A stretch of 64,000 bases of DNA from Trichobilharzia szidati (GCA_944472155.2 OX235279.1:53231564-53295563), one strand, 5' to 3'. Shown: positions 49,146-62,228, numbered from the stretch's first letter. A program made the numbers and translations. The notes: a model not told the origin generated them from the letters alone.

Positions 49146-49780
49146 GATGATATAGTGAATGTAACGATGAACAAAGTTTAAATCAGCATGTAATATAAAA
49201 AATGAAATATGATATCACACAAGAAGCTGAAAATAAAGTAAAAACAAAATGGAGAACGATTAAAATTCACATTTCAATTAATCTAGTAATGATGAATCCG
49301 CTTCAAATCTGAGATTTATATAGTGAGCAGTTTCTTTACAAACTAGAAACGGGACACAAATAAATTAATATAGTGAAATCCAATTACTAAACACCAACAG
49401 TTTAACCACAAAGTAACGAAATAAAGATTACACAACTAAGTTTACTAACCACCAACATGGCTATGTATTCCTGGAAGTGTGCACATTCAAAGAATAAGGT
49501 AGTTGGATCGGTAAAACAAATACTTTTTCTAAACCCTCACCAGAGTATATACGGGCTCGAACATAGTATGAACAGATACCGCAGTTGTGAATGGAGCAAG
49601 TGCTACAACTACGCCGTTAAATATGACTCCGACTCAAATCATTAAAATGATATAAATTAATAATACAGTAAATCTTCTTTGAATTATGACCTCACAACAG
49701 CGTTTCTTCACCAAGGAAATAAATCAATAAAATATTACTTGTGGTTCGCATAGACATAATTTAAATCTAACAGAACTTAC

Positions 49781-49904
49781 AGACAGCCTCAATCCACAAG
49801 GCCGACAATGTAGTGGTTTCTATAACTCCTTTGTCACACCCTAACAACCCTTCGATATCAATATCCCATAACATGTTTGTGTGGTGTACATAAAGCATAA
49901 CTTG
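49781..49904 (-). other. Candidate exon between POLE and SLC39A11
   Basis: 124 bases bounded by a good acceptor (TTTATTTTCCCAG) and an exact GTAAGT donor on the minus strand. One open frame spans it (QVMLYVHHTNMLWDIDIEGL ... ALWIEAV). It could be a 5' UTR exon of SLC39A11, an exon of a small gene or chance. No family match is recognised. Confidence 0.3.
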
Positions 49905-50210
49905 CTGGGAAAATAAAACATAAATCTCTGAGACCAGTTGCAAAGTATACATGGAAATAATAGATTTGGTGAACATAATAAACCAAATGGCTAATGCTTT
50001 TCTGACATGTCAGTCGCATTTAAGTAGTAGGATTTCAGTCTTAATTAGATGTTGGAAAATCCTATGTTTAGTTAACACAATTCAGATGATTTTTTTTAAT
50101 ACAGAGAGTTTCAAACATTCTACACGCACAAATGACTTAACAGGTATACACCAAAAATCAAAGAAGCAGTATTATGCGACACAAAACAAAAGAAGCTAAA
50201 AGAGGTAATT

Positions 50211-50216
50211 TTTATT
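50211..50216 (-). promoter_or_regulatory. AATAAA poly(A) signal, probable for POLE
   Basis: Minus-strand AATAAA, 163 bases past the POLE stop codon. Confidence 0.55.
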
Positions 50217-50378
50217 CATTTCAAACATAATATACAACATACAAAATAGGGATAGTGTTTGAAAAAAATAATAATCTAAGGTATATCTAGTCAAATTCAC
50301 AACAATGTTTCTTGAATGCACAATCTGGAAAACCAATGCGAAACGATTAATCTGAAAAATATTTAAGATATTAGTTTC

Positions 50379-50609
50379 TTATCGTTGTAAGCCTTGAATC
50401 AACCAATGGGCGATCTGCTCCAAGTATTCAAAACCAAAATGTAGGCCAATACTACGGTAAACATCTAAACGACGATAAACTGCATGCTCAGTAGGAACAG
50501 TAAGCATCAGCTTGGTTGAGCAATCAGCACACTGAGCAACTGAACCACCATTTGCGAGTAACTGTTCTTGTATTCCACCACCGACAATGCATTTATGACA
50601 TTGAAGATC
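50379..50609 (-). CDS. POLE: POLE terminal exon, second cysteine motif
   Basis: 77 codons including TAA (50379-50381), CTTTCACAG acceptor. CHKC and CADC form the second motif; FGFEYLEQIAHWLIQ is the family's closing helix (compare YLLETLEWLLQK). Confidence 0.95.
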   Translation of the reverse strand, partial: DLQCHKCIVGGGIQEQLLANGGSVAQCADCSTKLMLTVPTEHAVYRRLDVYRSIGLHFGFEYLEQIAHWLIQGLQR

Positions 50610-52656
50610 CTGTGAAAGAGAATTAGTTCTACAATTAAACGAATTAGTTCACAGAGAAAAGGCCTTCTACTCAATTCACTATGAATATGTAACGAATAAA
50701 TAGATTTCAATAAACGATAATTACAATCCTAAAAGGAACAGTTATGAACGGAAACCAACAGTTGTGACACAAGAGTTGGTTGAAGCTGAGGTGTTTCCAG
50801 GCATAAGGAACCTTATGTAATGATTAAAAAATGGATATCAATATAGTATGGGAGGGAAAAAGTAATGGCTGAAGAAAAGAAGTGTTCCCCTCAATGTATA
50901 AAGATGAAAGTGCTTCTTGTTGAAGGGTGTTAATCAAAATGAATAGCTAGCCAGTAGCCTTAATAACTCACGAAATAATAATCACCAGACCAATCGGTCT
51001 TTCCCTAACATCACAGCGAAAGACACCTCTCCAATGAGTCGGAGCCAACAGAAATCCTTACGCGACTTCAATATATGGATGGACCCAGCCAATGGGCCAA
51101 ACTGATAATATAAACCGTAACACCAAATGTATTAAAAGTGAAAGAAGCAACACAGAAAGATATTAACGAACCTGCAAACAGTGTTGAAGAGACATTTGTT
51201 CAAGTTGTTGAACGAGTGCTTCTTCTAATCTAGCACGTGGATATACCGTACGACAATGTGGACAAACCCAAGCCCAATGACCTTCTTTTCCAACTTCGGA
51301 ATTAACTGAATTGACAGAAGAATCCATTATCCATACAACATTTATATCCCGACAAATGTCTATGTCTCGTGTGTAATTACATGTGGGACATGCAACCTCG
51401 GGTAGGTAAATGAGTAATGAACGAATGGCAGTTGTTCCAAATGTATTCTGATTAATATCTTGGTCTAAAGGAGAAATTCGAGTCATGTGTGGTGCAATCC
51501 ATACAGCTTCAGGAGAAAATTCTCCTATATTAATCAAGCGAAGGAGATCACGCCTCATACCCGCGATTTGTAGCTTTGTAGAAGGCTCTAAGCTTAATAT
51601 CTAGTTGAAAATTGATAAACAAGAAATACATAAAACTTGAAACTAAACCACAGAATATTTTGTTTACAACCAAAAAGTTAAATTAAAACACTAAACCGAA
51701 GTAATCAAAATAAATGAAAGAGCCTCATTCAGATATTCAAGCATATTTCTATTTCAAGTGTGTAGATTACACATGAAACTCTTGACTCTAGTATAAAAAG
51801 AACAATAACCTTTAGAATACTTACAATGTTACCAACAATTGTCCTTTTAAGTTTACATAAGATACTAGAACAATAATTATGCATTATTATCCCAGTTTTT
51901 CTCGTAAAACTTTAAGGGTGGTAAAAAAAAAGTGTGAGAATTGGAATGTAAAAAAGAAAACAAACTTGCCTCGCATAGTGACTTAATGAAATCCAGTAGT
52001 GGAGTGAAATTCAGTGAGTAAACCGCTTGATGAGGTGGCAAAAGAGGCGGAATTAAATTGTGATTCGAAATAAAGTTATTGTCAGTCCCATCGGAATCTA
52101 GACGTGAAGTAGTTGACTTCTCTGCTAGGTAGACTGTTACAATTTCATTATTTCGCTGTATATTCTGTAGAGTATACGATTTGCCATTACCACTATTCAA
52201 CAATTCTGGGGCTATCCAAGCAGCTTTGCGCTGTAATCGTATGATTAGGTTGTACAGTTCCGGGGCTAGATGATCTTTAAGTAAACGTTCTTGATATTCT
52301 CGAACACGAGGCGAGGCTGTTGCATCTGACTTGTACGGCGTTGTTTCACCTTCGCCTGCATGATTGGAATCTTCATTAGTATTATCACCACGTGGCACAG
52401 GAGGTTGATTTGATTCATTCTGAAGGAATGTAGGAGAAATTTTGTGATTATCAAAAAAGAATTGGTGATTTAATGTCCTGTAGTACATTAATAAATTGAA
52501 ATTCACGACAAGACAAAAGCGTATCATGCTAGTAAGATTTTAAAATAATGGAGAGGATTTGTAGCTCAGGTGGATAATATTGAATTGGTTGGGTTCTCTG
52601 AGCTGGTTGATTTAATTGCGAAGCTTTCGTCGTCCTTCTAGACAACATATTCAGCG

Positions 52657-52702
<46 letters not shown>

Positions 52703-55700
52703 TGATATATCTTCATCGTATTTGAACCAAAATTATGGACAACAGCGTATATGAGCATACTTATTACATTTAGTCATAGATTGAAACTTCGTCATATTTT
52801 AAGATAGACCTAGCTACTATATCTGTATTCACTTAAGAGATGAAATGCATTTAAGTAAGACGAAAAGAGTCAGTTTATGATGCCTGAGAAAAAGAAAAAA
52901 ACACTCACCAATGGTTGTGAACCAGTCGCACTACGCAATCGTCGGTGTTCATTGCGTATTTCAGTATAAACAGCTAGTATATACCCTGCTAGAAGACTTT
53001 GGAATTTGCTTCTTAAACCACGCGTCTCAGGTAGATAACGTGCAAGATGCCATTGCATATCGAGTTCTGGGTCGGGCAGTGGTGTATTCGGTGTATTCTC
53101 CTTATCGTCAGGATCAGAATCAGATGAAGGATTTTGTGCAACTGCGAACTCACCCCATTCGATATCTTTACCATCAACCAGATTTTCTACAGAAGCCTAA
53201 AATCAGTTAAAATCGACAGAAGAGCGATGAAATCAGTACAAAAAGATTTTCCACTTAACAAAAAATAGCTGAGCATATCATGCATTACCGGGATACTCAG
53301 TACTTAATTCAAGAGAAAAGAAAGGCAAGTACAAGAGATAGGCCAGTTTAACACTCTAAAACAGACTAAACAATTTTCATGATTCTTGTGATTTCGTTAC
53401 CAACTGATATGAATATTTGACCTTTATTGTCACAACCACGACCTTTTAGAACACTATTCAGCTGGACAGCTTCTAAGAGAAGCTACGAAAATACTATTTG
53501 CTGGTGTATGCCTTTTTAATTCACTTGATTTATTGGTTTAATCACTTAACATCATGAACTGGATCGCTACTTCGCCAGACACAACTAAGACAATCAAGCA
53601 TCGATTAGTCCTACGGAAATATGTTTACTTCAAGTCTAGAATGTCACTGGAGTTGCTGAAAAATTTTCCGAAAATTGGATTATAATAATACATTTCTTTG
53701 CGTGGTACACCCTTCAACTAACCAAATTATAATAGAGAGACGAAGTGGGCCACATGTTAGTGATTATGTTTACTTAATTAGTTAGGCACTTCATTCCACT
53801 ACAGTTACCAATTTAAAGAAAAACAAAAGAAAAATTGACGCCCATTATTCGATTTTCAGGTTGAGCCTTATTCCATATACAATAATAACAATGTAACTTT
53901 GAAGGCGGATGATATGGTCGCAGAGAACGAGCTATAAACAATGTACGTCATAACTCGAAAAAGTCACCATCTATCGATAGTTAAATTGTGTGCACACAGG
54001 TGATTTTGACAGTCAATCAATTCATTCGTAAAGCTGGTCACTTTGAAAACACTCGACTTAGTGACCATGAGACAAGCAAGGAATACACAAAAAAGATGAA
54101 GAATAATATACAAAAATAACTTATACCGGAAATTAAGTAGGAATATCGAAGTTGATGACAATGAATACGTTTCGCTTCATCCTGAAATTTAAACTTTCTT
54201 TATCCAAGGACACAAACACAGAGCTTGTATTACCTAGTGCTGTTCACAACAAGAGATTAATTTCATGCATGGAGAAGTTATAATGCAGAAAGTACCGCTA
54301 TTATTTTACGTCTGAACGAAAATCAAACAGTAACTAACCTTAACACCAGCATAATTGGCGGAGTCCATCCACATTAATTGACGCCAACTGGTAACATACT
54401 GCAAATCCATATGAGTGAACAGTGTTCCTGGGCGTGTACGTAATAATTGCGTGAAATAATCTACACGGGCCAACGCTTCTGGTAATTCAATTCTATGAGT
54501 TGATATGATTAAACGACTGAAATTCGCATAGATTACGTCCACATGGAAATGACTTAATTCATCAACCAATTTAAGAAATACCTGAAAGATACCAGATAAT
54601 GGAACGAAAAAAAATCCCAAGAATGAACTAAAAACAGTGAGTAGAAAAAAAGGAATTAGGAATGAAGCATATCCTATGTATATCCTAACTGATTTCTGAT
54701 TGAAGCTAGAGATTCCAAAAATTTCAAAGAATACAAGTTGAAACGAAAGTTAGTGACGAAATTACACCCTGTGTTGCAGTTGACATCGACTAATGAAATC
54801 AGATGTCATTTTACATTTCTACAAAAAGACATCCACAACTGTCCGTAGAAACTAGCATATTCATTGACATGTATTAAAAGAGTGGCTGACAGTATGTCGT
54901 CCTGGCCCTATGTTGATCAAATTTGCTTGCGATGTAATCACCAAGTTAAGAGGGTCAATATAAGGAGATGAAATTGATTAAACGATATGTTGTCGAGGTT
55001 AATAGATAAGAATCTGAGTACTTTGTATCTCGTATCCGCTTTCTCTCCTAGGAGAGGGATGGATTCATCAATGAAGTTAAATGTCCTTCCTAAACTTTTG
55101 TTGCCCTATTCAAATAACATCTTATTCTACACAGATATGAACTTCTAAAAAGAGAAATTTCCTCAATCTTTCACCACAACCTTGAAGACTAGATCCAGGT
55201 TTGCCTACAAACTACGTTTGACAATGCAACATGAAAAACCACTCACCAACTCGCTAACTATCATTTGAAATGTAAATGATGAATGTCATTTATCAATAAT
55301 ATGAATCCACTACGGAACCTTGTAGTGCGAACTCACGTGGTTGCTTCTGAGTTCGACAATTAACGCATTGCAGATTGTTATTCATCAAATACCACAAAAA
55401 GCTTCAACACTTATTCATCCGAGTAATGCAGTAATTTGTACAAAAGGTAACAACAGTGGAATTAAAGTGTCTTAAATAGTCTACTTGTAAATTTTCTGAC
55501 TTCAACACTCGCCGACATGATTCTTCCTATAGTTCAACACAGAGACCACTGGCTGGTGGCAGAAACAGTGGGACTTAGATCAAACTTGATATCTTAATAG
55601 ACATACCGTAATACCTAAAACCAAGAAGTAGTTAAACTCATCAGAACTTAAACAACAAGAATTCATATTTTCATTTGACTTTTTCAGTCTCAAACAATGA

Positions 55701-58700
55701 AGTTAGGAAGACAAGTAATCTAACTTTTCCAGGTCATTTGGTGAAAACAAGATTGGAACTGCAGTCCGAGAGAGGGTTTGTCAATTATTTGCGGTATACA
55801 TTACAAACTTTATCAATATCTTGAATGGATAACAACAAAAAAGATTGGAAAAATGTGATTCCCAATCATTCAGGGGATGCAGTCAGTACTGAAAAGCTTA
55901 CTTTCTTCATTAACTTCTGAACAGTTCGCCGTAGAGCTGGGTCGTAGAACAGTGAACGAGGTGATCGTAGCCATTGATAAAAATAGATAACCTGTTCATC
56001 GGCCAAAGGATTTTGAAACTGAGTTACATCGCGAACCCAAGCAAGAACCATGTTACTGAAGATTTTGAGCATCGAAAAATACGAATAAAAGAAAATGTGA
56101 ACAATACCCATGTCTAGGTTCATGGCTTGTCTAGTACACTAAAGTACATCAAATACTAGTATTTTTATTTTGGCTTTCTTCTGGATGAACACATTTTTGT
56201 TTTAATTACATAGGGATTTTCGATGTGTTTACAAGTATAAATTAATTGAACGAAAGTAAGTTGCATGTTTTGCGTTTTACAAATTGATTGTGGTGAAGGC
56301 AGTGAAATTATCACCAAGTTCTTTTTGTAGCATCTCTTCTATTCGCATTCTATTTGTAAGTCTCTAACGTCCAATAACTATAACTCGGATTGTTGGTATT
56401 AGATGGTTGGAGGCAATCAGCCACAGGAAGCCTTGAACTTGGGTTTCGTGCTAGTTGGCATTCGTCAGCGAGACATACCTGCAACCTTGAAAGAACTCAT
56501 GTCCCTTCTGAGATTCGAACCTGCGTCACCCAGTACTGCAGTCAGAGACGTTATCACTGAGCTATCTGCGCTCGCGATTGACCTCCTGTAGGACTTTATT
56601 GGATACTTTTGACTGGACATTGGTTAGTAACTGGTGAAATGTGTGCATCGTGATGGCGAGCCACCTAGAATGGTGGCTACATTGCAAACGTGACTGATAG
56701 AATTCAGTCTGCACCAAAGAAAGGACTAGACACATTACAGTAGTTACTAACTAGTGTCCAATCAAAAATAACTCGGATTACCAGATGTCATAAAGAAATT
56801 CAGTCTAAATGCTGGAAATGCAGTAGGTGATAATATTCTCACCAAAGAATGACGAAACAATTGTGATATATTGGATATAAGTAAAGCAGTTAAGAGTCGA
56901 TGACAAACAGCCCATCTAAATATATTTCAAATAATTCTGATCTCGAGTGGAAATTGATAAAAATTTCAGTGCCTTTGTGTTCTATGTATATCGCTCGCAT
57001 ACATGTATATAACAAAAGTACAACACAAAAACAGATTAAAGTTGACACAATGTTGAGCAACTGAAAATAATCTTTAAACTTCATTATTAAAATTCACGGA
57101 GTGATGAGAAAATTTAAGTAACTTTAGCATTGAGAAGCCGGGGTAAAGACAATAAATAAACAATTTGGTCACCTGTCAGTAAAACAACAGTGTAGTCTTT
57201 TAAACAAAATGGGTCAGTGTTTGTTTATTTATAGAGATGGCATATTAAGTTATCCGTATAGTTACTGGATTCTTCAAGCACTCAGTCAATGTATTCTATA
57301 TTGTGTAAAAGAGATGATAAAATTTTGATAACACAAATTGATTCAACTTGAATATCTAAAAGAAATTCAAATTTCTGAAAGAAATGGACACTTTTTGATG
57401 ACAATCCGTAACTTCAACAATAAAATTACGGTCAGTTACCTGCAAACAACCATTGAATATTAAAACCTGTGACAGACTATGCTGTAGTGTATGGTTAAAG
57501 GATAAACAGATACAAAAACAGTGATAAATGAAAACAGTTGAATAGGCAAAACTATTATTAAACGCAAATATGCAAAATACTTACCGAAGAACACGAAAGG
57601 CTGCACTGCAAGCAGCTGTTTCATCGTAACTCGTAATATGACCACCTAAATTTACACCCTGGTTAAGTTGCTCTTCAAGTGTCCGATCAGCAACAGATAA
57701 CCGATCGAATGACAACAGTGTAGCACCTTCCAGTTCAGGAATACGATTGGCAACGATCAAAGTATTCACGGCTAGATTCGAGAACTCTAACTCAACACTG
57801 ACATATGGATAACATCCAGGTCGATTGACTTCGACCACCTTGAAAAGCACAAGAAAGAAGCAGCATGATAACTAATTAAAAAAAAACGTAATGAGATAAA
57901 TAGAAGGCATTTTCATTCTCCAGTCTTCATTATTCCTCGTTTGTTACAAAAAACTAAGTTTGGCGGTGGATTAGGAAAATGAAACGTAACATGTGAAACG
58001 ACATTTATCAGAGAGATATATGACAAGCTAACGTACATGAACTTAATATTAGTGTATGCCATTAAATTCAACAACTTACTCCGGACTCTTCCATTTCAAG
58101 TAACAGACGCTGATCGTCTGTTTCCTTCCCACCCAAATCAGGACGATCGGAAGGTGAACACCAAAGGATATGATTATGCTTCATCAAATGTCTAGCATAA
58201 AATAAATCACAGCCCAATTCAATAGCACTTATGGAGCTGGCCGGTGGTTGAACGTCCTGAACTTCCAGAGTGTTCAGTGAAACTGATAATGGAGCTTCAG
58301 AGACTGGTACATTGCCGACAGGAATGTGCAAGTAACGTGCCAATTCTAACTGACGTTCAAAACGTGCTTCAGACTGAAAAAACAAAGCAAAAAACGTTCA
58401 CTAATGAATTACAGTTGTGTTTACAAAATACATTAAACTGTCAGACTAGAATCTAACTTAATTAAGTACACACATGCTTACATCCTTCCCTAGAAAATGT
58501 TTAGGCGACACCAAGTTGATATCTCTTTAGATAGCTAAAAAGCATAGAAATGGGACATATTTTTCAAGTTGAAAACTCCAGTAATACACACCTGGAATGA
58601 TGTGGGGTTTTTTTATATATAGAATCAGCTTGAAAAATATGCTGGGTTCAGGGAAATTTGAATTAGTCTAAATGTCAAAGGGGAAATGATTTAACAACTG

Positions 58701-61700
58701 AAATCTGAAGTAGCACTTATCAGACATCTGAAATCCAATACAAGCTTATAAATAAACTGCTACCTGAAAATTGGAATCATTCAGTGGTTAGTTGGCTTAC
58801 AAAAACTCAACAAATGATTTAAGGGGTTCATTTAACTTTAGGATTTCATTAACAGGCATAAATTTATGAACATTTGAGACAATGTAAAACTTAGGTATAT
58901 TTCACAGGTTTAAGATGCGTAACTCCCGAACAAGAAAGAGCCTATGAGACATGACAAATTATATGGAAAGGCTAATAATAAGGAAGTATTCAATGACAGG
59001 ATCAATAAAACACGATGTCGAGTTTTTTACAGGAATGTAAAGAAGGTAGTACGTATACACATCAATGATTTCGTCAAATTCTGCTAACTCTGAGAAATCA
59101 AAATAAGCAGTGCAGTTTTCTATAGATAACTCAAGAAAACAACTAACAATCTGTAAACTTGAAATGATGTATGTCATTTGAAAGATAATGTTTTAATAAA
59201 GAACAGCATGTTAATTTAGTTTTAGCAGACACACATATATACTGGTTCATCACTTCAAGAGGTTCATAATGAAGTCAAGGAGCAATACATGACTACTTAA
59301 TAGTATATGCATAAATAGACTATCACTTATGTTAAGGTAACATTGTATGATTCATACAATACAGAGAGGTAAGTATACTCATGTAACGCCATAGTGAAGA
59401 AAAACTATTATAGAATACGATTAAGAATAAACTTAATATACCTGTAAAAAGAAAAGAATTCCTCGTTTGACAGCTGTCTGTTGCCAATTTAAGAGACTGT
59501 AAGCATCCGTACCAACTTCTGTATCACCGCTGGTTTGACTTTCATTCTCGTCCATCGTGCCTCCAAGTGGAATAACAGGAAAGCCATTCAAAGCAGTTAA
59601 CTGAGGACTACGACGACGTCCCGTTATTTCATCACTCATTGGCCAATTTACTTCATTAGAATCAATCCAAGTAGATTGTTGTGAAGAAGAAACAGAAGAA
59701 TGAAGCAAAATAACAACAGGTGCAGCTGACTGTGAGCCGTTTGCATTTATTCCTTTAGATTGTGTTTCTGATGCACCCTGACGTAGACTAGCAATCCAAC
59801 GCTGAACTACACGGCGAGAGTTGGTTGCATCTGATTCAACACGTGTCTCAAAAGTTAACGTATCTGGAGGGAATATCCCGTTTACAGACTGAGGGAATAA
59901 CTTGGTACGTTGTCTTACATACAATGCACTCAAATCAGGTAGTTGATTAACCTTAGCACTATCAGTTATACAAACATATCCACATTTAGTCCATGGTACA
60001 ATCAAAAGGTAAAGCTAAAAATAAAGAAAATATTTCAAATACAAACATACACAACAAGGTTTTTAAAGTTTATGAAGTACTGTAGTGGTCAAAAGCAACC
60101 ATATTTTACAAAAAACCTATCTGAAAACAGACTAGTACCTAGCTGGTACACGAAGATATAAAAATAATAAGCGATCCCTTTCGGGACAAGTGATTTTCTG
60201 TAATCAAATAACCTGTTCTGGAGAAGGGATGACCATATGAGCCTCTCACACATTAAAAAGTATTACAACAGATTAATTATGAGGTCTGCATTGAGACAGT
60301 ATATAAGGATCTATGACCTATAGGTCCAAGGGCAAATGCGAATGTCAATTCATTCGTTGAAGTTTCAATTATTAAGCGATATTATAACAAGTTTTCGCAT
60401 CATAAAAGGTGTGGCTTTTTATCTAGCAAGAAAGTTTCTGTGGTTGCTAGTATCAATCATTGTAAGTCTATCGAAAACTGCTACGACAAATTCTCATGGT
60501 TCATGGTCAGGCTGACATGCAATTATACAGTAGCCGAGTCTTAATGTAACTGATAAACCAACCTAAGTAGCCATATCTGACCTTTAAAGGCAAGCACTGA
60601 GACAGTGGCTTTAAACAAGAAATATCGTAAGGCGCCTAAGAGAGTGCACTTATTTCACTTCCCTAGCATGCTAAAAAGTGCTTAGTGATTTGTTAGACCA
60701 CAATCTCCTGTTATTTATTTTTTGGATTCTATAACCATGTGAACAGTCAGCCATTGCAGGTTCCGTAAACTTTTCCACAAGGCTGATGAAAAATAATGCG
60801 GTCATAAATGGTATTAATATTACTTGATTGATTTTTACAGGCTTGGAATTGAATGAAATCAAGTATTTGGGAACTGGTTCCAATCCAGAAACATTTATAA
60901 GTTGTGTCTAATCAACGACTAGTACAACATATGTTACAAATTCATTAGAAGTCAACTACGATCACTAAAATCAATACATCTACATAGATATTAAGTGAGA
61001 ATGCAGACAATGATTGTTAGGATAACGACTCCAATATGGCAGCATACATACGAGGGGAATGCCTCATTTAGCACAACAAACGTTATTGAAACTATCGCCA
61101 AAATGACCAAACAGCCTACGGCTGATTTAGTTCAACGTCGCTTGAAGGTCAGGAAGTATGGAAGGTATTCGAAGCTGGTAAGAATGTTAGGGTCTCGCAG
61201 TTATTTGCAGAAACACATGCGCGAATCCATATAGGTGCATTTCTTTGCTGTATTCTAGTCGAGTACGCCAATTATATAACCCACTCTCTTACAGTAGCTA
61301 ATTATGTGAGGATACTCGTGAAATAATTAATCAATGAAACCGCAACTGAAAACTTCACCTCTTTACATTACGTAAGCAGACTCTAAACCTTGATGTGTAA
61401 TTATTCAGTGGAAGCAACTTTTTGATTCTGCGAAAAATTGAGACTTATTTTTTACTTAGTGCCTTGTGAACTATGGAAACGAAACGACAGATAATTTCGG
61501 AATATACTCATAGACATATATATATACAGTTAATACAATACTGATCTCATTCAAGGTAGCCGTAAACCAAATGAAACATACCTGTCTTTGTGAGTCCCTC
61601 TTTGTTATCGGTTGTCCTACTGAAGGTAACTGATAATGAAATAAGAACACATGTCGTAGTACATGCCCAGAGAGATAAGGATGCTGAGCTAAGGAGCAAA

Positions 61701-62193
61701 AGCGTAGTTGGTCCAAATTGAAACTTGCATCATCTGAATGTAAAACTGATTGATTCGTTTCTTTGAATGCATCTCGATCAACCGTACATAAACAACCTAA
61801 TTTCATAAGGATGCGAAATAAGTTTGGAACGCCAAGTTCGTACACACCTTCAATATCGGGTCTAGCTAGATCTGTAACTATTTCTGAAGCGTGTTCAATA
61901 TAAACATCTTCAGGGACATTATATTCATATAAGTGATATACTGTGTGATTTCTAGGAAGGATACGGCCACTTGAACCTGTAGAATCTTTAATTGTTGTTG
62001 TAATCCCAGAAACTTTACGATATAATGGACCAGAATCATTCGGTTTCGCAGTACGTAAATTGACATAAAAAGTTCGGGAGACCATCAAATTTATAGCATG
62101 TAGTGTGGGGACTATTCCAGATTCCGGTCCATTGATTAAAACCCACAGTGTGTAACGACCCAACTGTCCAGGATCGGGAACAATTTCAATTAC
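50379..62193 (-). CDS. POLE: DNA polymerase epsilon catalytic subunit, C-terminal half (10 exons; 5' end off window)
   Basis: join of 62193-61582, 60014-59442, 58373-58080, 57838-57585, 56055-55902, 54581-54339, 53196-52909, 52419-51970, 51600-51172, 50609-50379 (minus): 3528 bases, 1175 residues plus TAA. Phases agree throughout. Pol epsilon is the leading-strand replicative polymerase; this half is the catalytically dead second polymerase module that binds the other subunits and CMG helicase. Matching segments in order: SRTFYVNLRTAK, YHLYEYNVPEDVY, DIEGVYE, RPDLGGKE-x-DD, FSNLAVNTL, SYDETAACS, FYQWLRSP, DVIYANFSR, MDSANYAGVK, RDLLRLINIGEFS. Two cysteine motifs follow: CPTC/CPHC (exon 9 of those listed) and CHKC/CADC (last exon), as in the family's metal and Fe-S region. 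Catalytic residues lie upstream of the window. Confidence 0.95.
51172..51600 (-). CDS. POLE: POLE window exon 9, first cysteine motif
   Basis: 143 codons, CAACTAG acceptor, CAG|GTTCGT donor. RDLLRLINIGEFSPEAVW, then LPEVACPTCNYTRDIDIC and WVCPHCRTVYPRARLEEALV: a zinc-type four-cysteine motif (CPTC/CPHC). Confidence 0.95.
51970..52419 (-). CDS. POLE: POLE window exon 8, with GC donor
   Basis: 150 codons, CCTTCAG acceptor. Ends LLDFIKSLCE before GAG|GCAAGT, so the next intron (51601-51969) is GC-AG. Aligns with the family segment LEFIKYVCKVLSL across the junction. Confidence 0.9.
52617..52658 (-). ncRNA. Hammerhead-like motif, second copy of the 4989 type
   Basis: Stem I GCG/CGC, box CTGAATA (G8 changed to T), stem II GTTGTC/GACGAC fully paired, GAAA, AG/CT. 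Stem II differs from the 4989 copy by a change that keeps pairing (G-U to G-C). In POLE intron between window exons 7 and 8, beside a (TA)n run. Confidence 0.5.
52659..52699. repeat. (TA)n microsatellite
   Basis: AT dinucleotide run of about 41 bases in a POLE intron. Confidence 0.95.
52909..53196 (-). CDS. POLE: POLE window exon 7
   Basis: 96 codons, GATTTTAG acceptor, TTG|GTGAGT donor. Acidic linker (SSDSDPDDKEN), then WHLARYLPE and AGYILAVYTEIRNE, matching the AYIVAVY helix of other POLE proteins. Confidence 0.92.
53197..54338. other. POLE intron, nothing recognised
   Basis: AT-rich. The next intron (54582-55901) is likewise without a recognised element. Confidence 0.4.
54339..54581 (-). 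CDS. POLE: POLE window exon 6
   Basis: 81 codons, CTTTCAG acceptor, AAG|GTTAGT donor. VDVIYANFSRLIISTHR and WRQLMWMDSANYAGVK are family landmarks. Confidence 0.95.
55902..56055 (-). CDS. POLE: POLE window exon 5
   Basis: 154 bases, TCTTCAG acceptor, AAA|GTAAGC donor. AWVRDVTQF and FYQWLRSPRSLFYDPALRRT identify it. Confidence 0.95.
56392..56767 (-). mobile_element. tRNA-derived SINE with inverted-repeat leader and 12-bp target duplication
   Basis: ATAACTCGGATT at 56380-56391 and 56768-56779. Minus strand: A box TAGCTCAGTGATAAC and B box GGTTCGAATCTC (about 56585-56510) are close to consensus. Upstream of them (56596-56767) is a hairpin leader with arms of about 43 bases around GTTAGTAACT. 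A hammerhead-like pair CTGACGA ... CACGAAAC follows (about 56470-56440), without good stem I. Sits in the POLE intron between window exons 4 and 5. Confidence 0.8.
57585..57838 (-). CDS. POLE: POLE window exon 4
   Basis: 254 bases. Acceptor TTTCAAG, donor CG|GTAAGT. Contains GCYPYVSVELEFSNLAVNTL and SYDETAACSAAFRVL. Confidence 0.94.
58080..58373 (-). CDS. POLE: POLE window exon 3
   Basis: 98 codons, TTTTTTCAG acceptor, GGA|GTAAGT donor. ARYLHIPVGN, DLFYARHLMKHNHILW and RPDLGGKETDD are strongly conserved. A loop of about 24 residues (VSEAPLSV...ISAI) looks longer than in vertebrates. Confidence 0.95.
58374..59441. other. POLE intron, nothing recognised
   Basis: AT-rich; no repeat family matched. 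The same holds for 60015-61581. Confidence 0.4.
59442..60014 (-). CDS. POLE: POLE window exon 2
   Basis: 191 codons, TTTTTAG acceptor, CAG|GTATAT donor. Contains PDLSALYVRQR and a Ser/Thr-rich stretch. The last residues (LNWQQTAVKRGILFFLQ) join exon 3 without gap relative to the family. Confidence 0.93.
61582..62193 (-). CDS. POLE: POLE window exon 1
   Basis: 204 codons, phase 0 to 0. Acceptor CACTAAG, donor CAG|GTATG. Holds FYVNLRTAK, HLYEYNVPEDVYIEH and DIEGVYELGVPNLFR. Its acceptor lies about 40 bases past the end of an inserted PLE tail. Confidence 0.95.
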
Positions 62194-62228
62194 CTTAGTG
62201 GAAATGAAAAGGCAGCATAATACCACAT

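Noticed and set aside
56505..56595. Possible tRNA gene on the minus strand
   Set aside because: Boxes are good, but it lies inside a unit bounded by target duplications, so it is a SINE promoter.
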